Notes under the pieces: model-generated | The model's database searches: none | What the model was told of the DNA's origin: nothing | Seen by the model: only the letters and a program-made list of their open reading frames with translations | NCBI GenBank assembly: GCA_029261135.1 | Contig: JAJDBX010000009.1 | Location: 1 to 64,000 of the forward strand | DNA length: 64,000 bases | Source of the DNA: Nitrospirota bacterium | GTDB taxonomy: Bacteria > Nitrospirota > Nitrospiria > SBBL01 > JAADHI01 | Direction: 5' to 3' | Shown here: positions 8,701 to 16,496 of the stretch, one piece after another | How the letters are laid out: each line of letters starts with the position of its first letter | Position numbering within the stretch: position 1 is the first letter of the stretch | Position numbers and translations under genes: made by a program

Positions 8701-9192
8701 GCATGGCATGAAAAACTTTTAGACAAGGCCCTGAAACTTTACCCCATTCAAAAAGAAGAGCAATGCGAAAACCCTGTTTGTCGCCGCGTGACCTTTTTGT
8801 ATGGGCAGCTTTATGAACATGATCAGATAAATGATGTGATGCATAGGAATATTCATGAACTCTTTAGCGTTGCGAATATTTCTGCCTTTGAGCAACTGGC
8901 TTTGATTTTCAGGAAGGGACATCTCGTGGATGCAGATGGCAGAGAAAAATACTTGCCTCATCTTGAACGTTTGGCGATTCCGATTACGTTTATTTCTGGT
9001 GCGGAAAACGATTGTTACCTTCCGGAAAGTACCGAGATTACCTATAAACTGCTTCAGGAAAAAAATGGGAAAAAAAGTTACAAACGCCACCTCATCCCGA
9101 ATTACAGCCACATTGACTGCATATTTGGGAAAAACGCCGTGCAGGATGTCTATCCCCATATTCTTGATGGACTGAATGAAGAGGCCCTTTAG
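5746..9192 (+). CDS. GMC-type oxidoreductase fused to an alpha/beta hydrolase
   Basis: 1148 residues. The N-terminal half (about 1-580) is a flavoprotein of the GMC/cholesterol-oxidase-like group: dinucleotide fold GSGYGG at 21-26, ERGKEF, and a C-terminal FAD-contact region with VHPLGGCIMAEDASLG and SIGTNPLLTISALAERN. Near 202-212 is CINCGDCVSGCNH, a cysteine cluster of the kind seen in this bacterial subgroup. A beta-rich linker (about 600-800) leads to an alpha/beta hydrolase from about 825: oxyanion HGLG near 841, nucleophile elbow VVHCYGA near 919 with Cys instead of Ser, and a likely catalytic His in SHIDCIFG near 1122. No signal peptide. GGGAGG precedes the ATG. The substrate is unknown; a sterol or other lipid alcohol/ester is an inference from family only. 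Confidence 0.85.
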   Translation: MRRISLSLDQLKSHYDVVVIGSGYGGSIAASRLARAGQKVCLLERGKEFLPGEFPDTLPEALSEMQFRSKKGNIGAETGLYDVHVNDDINAVVGCGLGGTSLINANAVIEAEPRVYDDPAWPQDFVNDLQDGMKKGYDRARAMLGANPYPSGAPGFPSLKKTEAHKKCGEALGEEFRMLDLAVTFKKNKDNINAVGVEQHPCINCGDCVSGCNHTAKNTTQMNYLPDAYNFGAEIFTEVNVEYLEKQAGKWKVHFKAVGAARAIYDVAHPFVSADLVVVSAGTLGSTEIMLRSREKGLSCSDKLGENFTGNGDVLGFAYNSDQRITGVGWGNRAPDEKNPVGPTITGIVDTRKSSQDYHDGMSIEEGALPGPLTPGLPQFLSTLSKLVGKDTDSGVVDFISEKTRELKSFLFGAYHGAAQNTQTYLIMTHDSSDGKMVLEEDKLRIKWPGLGKQKIFEKADKVLMKMTEVLGGTYIPNPLWSDKSLYPKFFGNDLVTVHPLGGCIMAEDASLGVTNHKGQVYSAQSGTAVHEGLYISDGAIIPKSIGTNPLLTISALAERNMEILTREKNWEVNAEFGSLPPSPTAPLKPGIQFTETMTGYFSTEEKNDYQVAADKGKSSDSPFEFTLTVISNDLETMLSEENHEARMFGTVDAPALSNEVLTVNGGIFNLFVRDPENVDTKKMVYRMKIAAQDGKTYYFEGFKSIHDDPGLDLWLDTTTLYITLYDGADATVPVLGKGILKILPLDFAKQMTTMKAINVKDTAGRLKSLSKFGTFFAGSLFDTYGSVLSGLNYLNPEAEPRKKRVLRVSVPEVHDFRTEDGVNLRLTRYEGGRRGPVILAHGLGVSSRIFSTDTIDTNLLEYLHAHRFDVWLLDFRVSIELPAALMQSTGDEIAQYDYPAAVETVRMITGAETVQMVVHCYGAATWTMSMLGGHLKHVRSAVVSQVSTHAKAALGNKMKSGLFVPTLLDKLGVDSLTAYVDEGSAWHEKLLDKALKLYPIQKEEQCENPVCRRVTFLYGQLYEHDQINDVMHRNIHELFSVANISAFEQLALIFRKGHLVDADGREKYLPHLERLAIPITFISGAENDCYLPESTEITYKLLQEKNGKKSYKRHLIPNYSHIDCIFGKNAVQDVYPHILDGLNEEAL

Positions 9193-9202
9193 TTTTTTGT
9201 CA

Positions 9203-9223
9203 TCCCCCTTTGAAAAAGGGGGA
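9203..9223. repeat. Palindrome after the GMC gene, possible terminator
   Basis: TCCCCCTTT (9203-9211) and AAAGGGGGA (9215-9223) form a 9-bp stem with a 3-base loop, 11 bases after the stop codon. It is of the same type as 5513-5533. It could act as a transcription terminator, but there is no T-run on the plus strand; a dispersed repeat is equally likely. Confidence 0.5.
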
Positions 9224-9285
9224 CTGAGGGAGGGTTGAAGTACAGTCTGAAAAATTAAAAAGATATTGCAAAGAGGAGGAAAGTT

Positions 9286-10427
9286 GTGGCACGTGAAATT
9301 CCCTTATATACGACAGAAGGTGTAAAAAATGCCGAGGTTTCAAGCCATTACTTTAGCACAGAAGATGGGCTGGGTTTAAGTTTGCAGCGCTTTAAGCGTG
9401 ATGACTGTGAAGACATCGTTGTGATCATTCATGGCTTGACGACCTCGACCGACATGTACATTATGCCGGAGCATTATAACTTGGTTTCTTACCTCCTGGA
9501 TCATGGTTTTACTGACTTGTGGTGTTTTGATTTCAGGATGAGCAACCGGCACAGTTATAATCTCATTCCCGGAAAATACAGCATGGATGACTGTGCGTTG
9601 TATGACCATCCACGGGCATTGAAGAAATCCGGAAACAGGTCGGGCCGAATAAACGTATCCACGTGATTTGTCATTGTCTGGGTTCGATGAGTTTTTTGAT
9701 GGCTCTGGCGGCGAAGACCGTGACAGGGATTACGAGTTGCATTTCAAACAGCATCGCACTGACACCGCGCCTACACAATTGGTCTGAGTTTAAAATCACC
9801 TATGTCCCAACGATATTGGAAGGCCTTTTGGACATCCCCTATGTTTCCCCCCTCTGGAGCGAGTCTCCGGGTTTTTCGCGTGGAAAGATGCTTTCAAAAC
9901 TGGTGTCTTTATTTCATCGTGAATGTGATGTACCTGCTTGTCATATGTTGAGCATGATGTGGGGCACGGGTTGGCCTGCACTTTACCATCATAAAAACCT
10001 CCATGAGGTGACGCATCGCCGCGGGGGAGATCTTTATGGGGGAACGATGATGAGCTATCACCGCCATGTGGCAAAGATGGTCAAGGGGAATGGAGATGCC
10101 AGCCCGATGTTCCCTGAGGATGGGCCTTATAAGCAGCTACCCAAAAACTACATGCGCGCAGCAAAGGATATTGAAACGCCCGTCCTATTTATGACGGGAA
10201 AAGACAACAAGGTTTTTACCAATTCCAACATTGTTTGTTACGAAAAACTCAATCAAGAACGTCCTGGATTTCACCAACTTCATGTTTTTCCAGAATATGG
10301 TCACCAGGATGTGTTCATGGGTAAAGACAACGACAAAGATATCTTTCCCCGCTTGCTGAATTTTTTAGAAGAAAAACGTGATGCGGCGATTATCCTGATG
10401 GAAGAGTCTGTTCTAACGAATGTTTAG
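9286..10427 (+). pseudogene. Alpha/beta hydrolase, paralogue of the GMC C-terminal domain, frameshifted
   Basis: Starts with GTG at 9286 after a strong AAGAGGAGG. The first frame covers about 110 codons with VVIIHGLTTSTDMY (oxyanion region) and YDHP, then drifts and stops at 9666. The next frame from about 9615 continues GIEEIRKQVGPNKRIHVICHCLGS and runs to 10427, with the Cys-type nucleophile elbow (HCLGS) and His motif GHQDVFMGKDN. A one-base deletion near 9613-9620 joins the halves into about 380 residues aligned with residues 810-1148 of the preceding protein. It could be a true pseudogene or a sequencing/assembly error; apart from that base the protein looks well kept. Confidence 0.8.
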
Positions 10428-10429
10428 AA

Positions 10430-10447
10430 GCTCTAAATGATTAGAGC
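10430..10447 (+). terminator. Hairpin between convergent genes
   Basis: GCTCTAA, ATGA, TTAGAGC forms a perfect 7-bp stem with a 4-base loop directly after the hydrolase stop codon and just before the end of the convergent DUF2061 gene. The following bases are only moderately T-rich. Confidence 0.5.
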
Positions 10448-10448
10448 C

Positions 10449-10730
10449 TTAATCTCCCCTATTTAGAGTCGATTTTTTTTCGGTGCGATGTTTACGTTTT
10501 ATGACAATTTCATCTTCGATGTGTCGAATGGTTCCCCGTGGCACCATCTGCCACACACGTTCGTGGAAATAATACAAAAGAAGTTTTACAACGGCCTCAA
10601 CCCCACCAATGCCTAAAGCAACGGCGGTGTCTCCTGTAATCAAATAAGCAATCCCGATTGTCGAGGCGGATGCCAATATTCTCCAGCTCAAGCCTTTGAG
10701 TAGACTTCTAAGACGTGTCTCACGCTGCAT
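10449..10730 (-). CDS. DUF2061 membrane protein
   Basis: A 93-residue protein from the ATG at 10730 (a TTG at 10802 overlapping folA would give 117). The core LSWRILASASTIGIAYLITG..ALGIGGVEAVVKLLLYYFHERVW is the DUF2061 signature: two short hydrophobic segments and a conserved HERxW. The C-terminus is Lys/Arg-rich and probably cytoplasmic. The family is a predicted inner-membrane protein of unknown function, often near sulfate-assimilation or nucleotide genes. It is the last gene of the minus-strand run containing thyA and folA. Confidence 0.75.
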   Translation of the reverse strand: MQRETRLRSLLKGLSWRILASASTIGIAYLITGDTAVALGIGGVEAVVKLLLYYFHERVWQMVPRGTIRHIEDEIVIKRKHRTEKKSTLNRGD

Positions 10731-10798
10731 AAAAGATTCCCGGTGGACAAAAATGAGTGCTTCGTTGCTTAGTAGGATAAGCGAGAAAGGCTTTCCGG

Positions 10799-11356
10799 TC
10801 AATAGAGACGGTCTTCTGTTTCCCGCCTTTGGTATTCTGCAAAGTAATAGATGATGCCGTTTTCTTCCACTTTGTCTGAGATGTTGACCGGGTGGAATTT
10901 AGACTCAAATGGCGGGAAAAAAGTATCGCAGTCGAACGTACTTTTAATATGAGTGACGTATAACTTCGCGCAATTCTCCAATTGCAAGGCCGGTTTATAG
11001 ATCTGCGCTCCGCCAATGATAAAAAGGTCTGATACTTGGTATTTTAAATCGGGCCGCTCTAAAAGTAACAAAGCATTTTTCAATGAATCTTCAAAGTAGA
11101 CGCCCTTCGGTCGCTTTAATTGTTTATGTCGAGTGACGACGATGTTGATACGATTCGGCAGGGGGCGATATTTTTCAGGGATCGATTCCCAGGTCTTCCG
11201 TCCCATCAAGAGGACGTTTTGTTTTTGTTCTAAATCCGTTGAGTAAGTCAGTTGTTTAAAGTGGTTTAAATCACCTGGTAAATGCCAGGGAAGCTGGTTG
11301 TTTTTTCCAATACCTCGATTTTCGTCCATTGCGACGATCATGTTAAATGGTTTCAT
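10799..11356 (-). CDS. folA: Dihydrofolate reductase
   Basis: 185 residues, a little longer than E. coli FolA (159). It reduces dihydrofolate to tetrahydrofolate with NADPH. Motifs: N-terminal FNMIVAMDENRGIGKNNQLPW (substrate site, with Asn-Gln-Leu-Pro-Trp in the Met20-loop position), LLMGRKTWESIP (NADPH binding), NIVVTRHK, and LFIIGGAQIYKPAL. It starts two bases after thyA ends, so the two are almost certainly co-transcribed. Pairing with thyA recycles the dihydrofolate that ThyA makes. Confidence 0.95.
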   Translation of the reverse strand: MKPFNMIVAMDENRGIGKNNQLPWHLPGDLNHFKQLTYSTDLEQKQNVLLMGRKTWESIPEKYRPLPNRINIVVTRHKQLKRPKGVYFEDSLKNALLLLERPDLKYQVSDLFIIGGAQIYKPALQLENCAKLYVTHIKSTFDCDTFFPPFESKFHPVNISDKVEENGIIYYFAEYQRRETEDRLY

Positions 11357-11358
11357 CT

Positions 11359-12174
11359 TTAAACGGCGATTGGGAATTTGATGAAGGGATCGTGTTGGTA
11401 GTTGCAGAGTTCAATGTCATCGAAGGTGATGTCGAAAACATTTTTTTGTGTGATCTTGAGCTGTGGAAGCGGTTTGGGGTTCCGTTTGAGTTGTTCTCTC
11501 AGCCCTTCCACATGGTTGGAATAAATATGGGCATCACCCAGGGTGTGGACAAAAATACCGGGGATTAAATCACACTCCTGCGCAATCATCATCATTAATA
11601 AGGCATAACTCGCAATATTAAAAGGAACCCCCAAGGCCACATCTGCCGAACGCTGATAAAGCTGGCAGTCGAGCCGGTCGTTAATGACATAAAACTGGAA
11701 AAAGGCATGACAAGGCGGGAGTGCCATCCGATCAATGTCACTCACATTCCAGGCACTCACAATGATTCGGCGAGAATCTGGGTTGTGCTGGATGAGATCG
11801 ATCGCATTTTGAATTTGATCCACGTGTTCTATTCTCGGTGTCTTGCGATCGTCGTCCCAAACGAACTTTTCCCAGTTACGCCACTGATGACCGTAAATGG
11901 GGCCTAATTCCCCTGATTCATCTGCCCAGGCGTTCCAGATGGGCGTGTGTGCCTTCAGATTGTCATTGATATTGGTTGATCCTTTTAGAAACCACAGGAG
12001 TTCATGCACCACAGCCGGGAACAGCACTTTTTTCGTGGTTAATAGCGGGAAGCCCGCACGAAGGTCGTATTTTGTTTGGCAGCCAAAAATTGAAAGCGTA
12101 CCTGTGCCGGTGCGATCGCCCTTTGCTTCCCCGTTTTCCAGAATATCGCTGACGAGATCTAGATATTGTTTCAT
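11359..12174 (-). CDS. thyA: Thymidylate synthase ThyA
   Basis: 271 residues, standard length. Converts dUMP to dTMP using methylene-tetrahydrofolate, yielding dihydrofolate for FolA encoded just downstream. Seen: the phosphate-binding Arg region ([10 protein letters not shown]), catalytic Cys in [33 protein letters not shown], and the C-terminal IKFPIAV needed for loop closure. The ATG is followed by the typical MKQYLDL start. It is separated from secF by about 170 bases, so it may have its own promoter, though I see no convincing one. Confidence 0.97.
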   Translation of the reverse strand: MKQYLDLVSDILENGEAKGDRTGTGTLSIFGCQTKYDLRAGFPLLTTKKVLFPAVVHELLWFLKGSTNINDNLKAHTPIWNAWADESGELGPIYGHQWRNWEKFVWDDDRKTPRIEHVDQIQNAIDLIQHNPDSRRIIVSAWNVSDIDRMALPPCHAFFQFYVINDRLDCQLYQRSADVALGVPFNIASYALLMMMIAQECDLIPGIFVHTLGDAHIYSNHVEGLREQLKRNPKPLPQLKITQKNVFDITFDDIELCNYQHDPFIKFPIAV

Positions 12175-12342
12175 TTAATTTCCATTTTTTGAAGCTGAAT
12201 TTCTGAGCTCGTTTGTGTGGTGTTGGATGAATATTTTCGTTACGAACTAACAATATCCGGCCTTGATGTCAAGAGAAACTCAGAGGGCGGGGTAAAGATA
12301 AATAGCAGATTAAACGTCCTTTATAAAGAACGACTCTATCAA

Positions 12343-13281
12343 CTAGGAGGCGCGCTTGAGGATGCGTTTGCTCTGAACTTTTTTAAGCTGATTTTTTTGC
12401 CACGAAACAAGTAGCGCACTCGCAATAAACCAGGAGGAGTAGGTCCCGACAAAAATGCCAAGCAAGACGGATAAAGCAAAATCATGAATGACTTCTCCCC
12501 CAAAGATAAAAAGGGCTCCGACTGCGAGAAAAGTCGTTAGACTCGTGATGAGGGTCCGGCTGAGGTTGTCGTTGATGGAGCGGTTAATAACTTCTTCATA
12601 GCTTTCTTTTTTTCTCCGTTTCAGGTTTTCACGGATTCGATCGAAAATAACAACAGTATCATTTAAAGAATACCCTGCAATGGTGAGCAGCGCAGTCACC
12701 GTCAATAGGGTAATTTCTATATTCATCAGAAAAAGAATGCCAAGAACGACAAAAACATCGTGAAAAGTCGCGATGGCGGCGGCAATGCCAAATCGAAACT
12801 CAAAACGAAAGGCGATGTAGGCGATGATTAAAACAAGGGAGAAAATAATGGCATTCACCGCATCTCCCTGAAGTTTCTTCCCAATCGTCGGGCCAATTTC
12901 AGTACTGCTTTCGATGACAAAATTGTTTCCGGAAAAGGCCGAAGAAAAGGTTTCTTTAATTTTTCCTCGAATATTTAATTTATCAATTTCCTGTTTCTTC
13001 AGGCGGATAATAATTTTGTTTTCTGAAGAAATTTCTTGAATCTGCGCGTCATTAAATCCGCCTGCTTCGAGGGCCTTTCTTGCCGTGTTGATTTGGATGG
13101 CTTGATCAAACTTGAGTTGAATCGCAGCCCCACCGGCAAAATCGATTCCTAAGTTGCCTCCGCCTCGGGAGATCTGAACGAGGGCAATGACCCCAATTGC
13201 AACCAAGATAAGCGAAAGCATAAAACATTTTTTCCGCTTTCCAATGAAATCGATATCTGTTTTTTTAATAAACGTTAACAT
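12343..13281 (-). CDS. secF: Protein translocase subunit SecF
   Basis: 312 residues with six predicted membrane segments, the first at about 20-40. SecF works with SecD and YajC at the periplasmic face of SecYEG and uses proton motive force to help export. Recognisable features are the GIDFAGGAAIQLKF motif of the periplasmic domain start, the conserved GYSLNDTVVIFDRIREN loop, and TLITSLTTFLAVGALFIFGG. It follows secD by 25 bases on the minus strand in the common yajC-secD-secF order. Confidence 0.97.
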   Translation of the reverse strand: MLTFIKKTDIDFIGKRKKCFMLSLILVAIGVIALVQISRGGGNLGIDFAGGAAIQLKFDQAIQINTARKALEAGGFNDAQIQEISSENKIIIRLKKQEIDKLNIRGKIKETFSSAFSGNNFVIESSTEIGPTIGKKLQGDAVNAIIFSLVLIIAYIAFRFEFRFGIAAAIATFHDVFVVLGILFLMNIEITLLTVTALLTIAGYSLNDTVVIFDRIRENLKRRKKESYEEVINRSINDNLSRTLITSLTTFLAVGALFIFGGEVIHDFALSVLLGIFVGTYSSWFIASALLVSWQKNQLKKVQSKRILKRAS

Positions 13282-13306
13282 GGTGTTCCTTCTATTAAAT
13301 TAATGA

Positions 13307-14941
13307 TTAGACACTCAGTGTCTCAAGCCGTTTTCGACCATTCAGGTAGTCGTAAACAACCTTTGTCGCGACGAGGGCTGTAAAAAGATTAATGGTAATC
13401 CCCAGGCCGAGCGTGACTGCAAAACCACGAATGGGGCCTGTGCCAAACATGAAAAGGGCCATCGCTGTGATCAAGGTCGTGACATTCGAATCGAAAATTG
13501 AGGTGAAGGCTTTTTCGTAACCTGCGTCGATGGCCAAACGCGGCGGGCGGCCCACTCGAAGTTCTTCTCGAATGCGTTCCAGTATTAAGACGTTTGCATC
13601 GACAGCCATCCCGATTGAAAGGATGATGCCCGCAATGCCGGGCAGCGTGAGTGTGGCTTCCAGAGTCGCTAAGCCCCCGAGGAGGAGTATCATGTTAATT
13701 CCCATGGCCGCGACGGCCAGCAGACCTGAAAGACGATAATAGATGACCATAAAACCGACCACGAGTGCCGTGCTGATGATTCCTGAGATCCAACCTTTTC
13801 GGATAGAGTCACTGCCGAGGGAAGGGCCGACGGTTACATTTTGAAGCACTTTAACCGGAGCAGGCAAGGCCCCAGCCCGAAGGATGATGGCCAGATCGCT
13901 TGCTTCTTGATGTGTAAAAGTGCCGCTGATCTGGGCACGTCCACCTGAAATTTTTTCCTGGATTCTTGGCGCGGAGTAAACGTTATCGTCAAGAACGATG
14001 GCGAGTCTTCGTTGGACATTCTCTCCGGTGATTTTTTCAAAGAGGCGGGCGCCGTCGTTGTCGAAGGTGATAGAGACATAAGGGTCGTTAAATTCTCCGA
14101 TCGAAACACGGGCATCGGTGAGCAGATCTCCCGCCAATATAGCCGCATTTTTTACAAGGTAAGGCCGTTTTTTGACGGCTCCGGTTTCTTCGTCGCTTAC
14201 CCGCTCAAATAGAATTTTGTCGCCCTCTTCGATACGGTCTTTAAATCTATCAATAAATTCCGTTTCTTTTCCAGATTCAATTTGGTCTGGGAAATCTCTA
14301 ATGATCGCATTGGTTTCGTTTAGAAGTTTAAATTCGAGTAGTGCGGTTTTTCCAATGAGTTCCATGGCTCGCTCCGGCTCGGTAATGCCGGGAAGTTGAA
14401 TGAGTATTTGATTGTCTCCTAGTTTTTGAATGAGCGGTTCTGCGACACCAAATTCGTCTACACGGTTCCGGATGGTTTCTAAAGCTTGCAGGGTTGAGGT
14501 GGTGAGAATACGGCTTTTTTCCGATTCACGCAGGGCCAGTACCTTTTCTCCGCCCCCTTCTTCTTTTGTGACGAGATTTGGGAAATTTTCATCAAGGATA
14601 GTTTTGATCTCGTCCGCTTTTCCTGATGGGAAAGAGAGACGAATTAATCGCCCTTCCCTTTTTACACTGGGGTTTTCAATCCCATTTTCTTTCAAAACCC
14701 CGGGGAGGGACGCGGCTGTTCTTTCAATACTGTTATCTACCGCTTTTTCGACTTCGACTTCTAACACGAGGTGCATGCCACCCCTCAGATCGAGTCCGAG
14801 TGAAACGCCTTTGTCTGGGAAAATAGCGCTCCACCAAGTGGGAAGTATGGAGTAGATTGGAGTTGAGGGCAGTAGGAAGAAAACCGCAATGACGAAGGAA
14901 ACGATGATAGAGAGTAGTCTTCCTTTAATACCTTTTTTCAT
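13307..14941 (-). CDS. secD: Protein translocase subunit SecD
   Basis: 544 residues with an N-terminal membrane anchor (about 7-28), the GLDLRGGMHLVLEVE motif, the large periplasmic P1 region (about 40-350), then five C-terminal membrane segments with the conserved AVDANVLILERIREE loop. Partner of SecF in proton-driven completion of protein export, which the cell needs for its many secreted cytochromes. It lies 11 bases after yajC on the minus strand, so the genes form one transcription unit. Confidence 0.97.
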   Translation of the reverse strand: MKKGIKGRLLSIIVSFVIAVFFLLPSTPIYSILPTWWSAIFPDKGVSLGLDLRGGMHLVLEVEVEKAVDNSIERTAASLPGVLKENGIENPSVKREGRLIRLSFPSGKADEIKTILDENFPNLVTKEEGGGEKVLALRESEKSRILTTSTLQALETIRNRVDEFGVAEPLIQKLGDNQILIQLPGITEPERAMELIGKTALLEFKLLNETNAIIRDFPDQIESGKETEFIDRFKDRIEEGDKILFERVSDEETGAVKKRPYLVKNAAILAGDLLTDARVSIGEFNDPYVSITFDNDGARLFEKITGENVQRRLAIVLDDNVYSAPRIQEKISGGRAQISGTFTHQEASDLAIILRAGALPAPVKVLQNVTVGPSLGSDSIRKGWISGIISTALVVGFMVIYYRLSGLLAVAAMGINMILLLGGLATLEATLTLPGIAGIILSIGMAVDANVLILERIREELRVGRPPRLAIDAGYEKAFTSIFDSNVTTLITAMALFMFGTGPIRGFAVTLGLGITINLFTALVATKVVYDYLNGRKRLETLSV

Positions 14942-14952
14942 GGATCAAACTC

Positions 14953-15297
14953 CTACTTATCTTTATCTGAATCGTCGTCTTTGAGCTCTTCAATATTGGC
15001 TCGAATCACTTTTACGCGTACGCCTTCAGCAATTTGAATGGTAATAATCTTGGGGCCGAGATTTGTGATGCTGCCGATGAGTCCACCCGAGGTGATGACC
15101 TTGTCGCCCTTTTTTAAGGCTTGGACCATTTCTTTACGGTCTTTTGACTTTTTCTGCTGTGGACGAATGAGCAGGAAATAAAAGACAACAAAAATAAGAA
15201 TAAATGGGAGGAATGAAACGATCGGATTGAGCTGAGGTCCGGCCGCTGCGTCACCTCCTGTCTGTGCCCATGCCACTGATTCTAAAAATCCAAACAA
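14953..15297 (-). CDS. yajC: Preprotein translocase subunit YajC
   Basis: 114 residues: a short leader, one membrane helix at about 28-48 (IVSFLPFILIFVVFYFLLIRPQQKK), then a basic cytoplasmic domain with the conserved GDKVITSGGLIGSI. YajC is a small accessory of the SecDF complex. Located between tgt and secD, as in most Gram-negative genomes. Confidence 0.93.
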   Translation of the reverse strand: MFGFLESVAWAQTGGDAAAGPQLNPIVSFLPFILIFVVFYFLLIRPQQKKSKDRKEMVQALKKGDKVITSGGLIGSITNLGPKIITIQIAEGVRVKVIRANIEELKDDDSDKDK

Positions 15298-15326
15298 AAC
15301 AGCCTCCTTAGCTTTATTTATTCTCT

Positions 15327-16490
15327 TTAAATACCCATGTTGTGTGTTTTGTAAAAGTCTTGCCGGAATTTTTCAAGTGAATGCTGCTCAATGGCCTTCC
15401 GGAGCTTAAACATTAGCGAAAGATAATAGTACAAATTGTGTAAGGTATTCAAGCGTAGTGCCAATAACTCTTTTGATATGAACAGATGTCGTAGGTAGGC
15501 ACGCGAAAAATGGCTGCAGGTGTAACAGTGACAATCCGGATCAATGGGGAGGTCGTCGTCTTTATAGCGTGCATTTTTGATGTGGAGTTCACCCCGTGAA
15601 GTGAAGAGTGAGCCGGTTCGCGCATGACGTGTCGGAAGCACGCAGTCAAACAGGTCGATCCCCCGTGATACTGCTTCTACGAGGTCTTGCGGTCTGCCGA
15701 CGCCCATCAGGTAACGGGGTTTGTCCGCTGGCATGAATGGAACAACTTGTTCTAATACCTTGAGCATTTTTTCCTGTGGTTCTCCGACAGAGAGGCCGCC
15801 CACGGCATAACCATCAAAACCGAGATTCAGCAGTCCCTCTATTCCCTGCTTTCGCAGATCGGGATAACAACCTCCTTGAATAATACCATATAAAAATTGG
15901 TCTTCCCGGTGATGAGCTGATTTTGAACGAGAAGCCCAACGCAGTGTCCGTTGTAAGGAATCTGATGCGCGTTTATAATCGGCAGGGTATTCCAGGCATT
16001 CATCAAAGGCCATGATGATGTCGGCGCCGAGAGCGGCCTCGATTTCAATGGCTTTTTCCGGGCTGACAAAATGCCGGGAGCCGTCGATATGGGATTGAAA
16101 GGCGACGCCTTCCTCCGTGATTTTGGAAAGGTCATTTAAACTAAAGATTTGATAGCCGCCACTGTCTGTTAAAATAGGGCGATCCCAAGCCATAAATTGA
16201 TGAAGCCCCCCTTTTTTTTCAATGAATTGATGTCCTGGCCTTAAATAGAGATGATAGGCATTGGAAAGAATGATCTCCGCGCCGAGTGTTTTGAGGTCCT
16301 CCGGGGTCATGCCCTTGACTGAGCCCGCCGTCCCCACAGTCATAAACGCAGGGGTCTCAATGCTGCCATGTGTCGTCGTGACTCTGCCGCGTCGGGCCGG
16401 ACTGTTTTTTGAATCAGACAAGACTTGAAAATGCTGATCAGGGGACGAAGGAGAATCTGTTTTGGTCGAAACTTGTTTTTGAAGAGGCAT
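15327..16490 (-). CDS. tgt: tRNA-guanine transglycosylase
   Basis: 387 residues. Exchanges guanine 34 of GUN-anticodon tRNAs for preQ1 on the queuosine route. Motifs: LSNAYHLYLRPG, DSGGYQIFSL carrying the nucleophile-region Asp, FDECLEYP, GGLSVGEP, DLFDCVLPTRHARTG, and a zinc site formed by CHCYTC with a His about 20 residues on. The N-terminus has a short extra tail (about 20 residues) before FQVLSDS; an internal Met start is not obvious. It is in the argS-tgt-yajC-secD-secF run. Confidence 0.96.
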   Translation of the reverse strand: MPLQKQVSTKTDSPSSPDQHFQVLSDSKNSPARRGRVTTTHGSIETPAFMTVGTAGSVKGMTPEDLKTLGAEIILSNAYHLYLRPGHQFIEKKGGLHQFMAWDRPILTDSGGYQIFSLNDLSKITEEGVAFQSHIDGSRHFVSPEKAIEIEAALGADIIMAFDECLEYPADYKRASDSLQRTLRWASRSKSAHHREDQFLYGIIQGGCYPDLRKQGIEGLLNLGFDGYAVGGLSVGEPQEKMLKVLEQVVPFMPADKPRYLMGVGRPQDLVEAVSRGIDLFDCVLPTRHARTGSLFTSRGELHIKNARYKDDDLPIDPDCHCYTCSHFSRAYLRHLFISKELLALRLNTLHNLYYYLSLMFKLRKAIEQHSLEKFRQDFYKTHNMGI

Positions 16491-16496
16491 CAGTCC

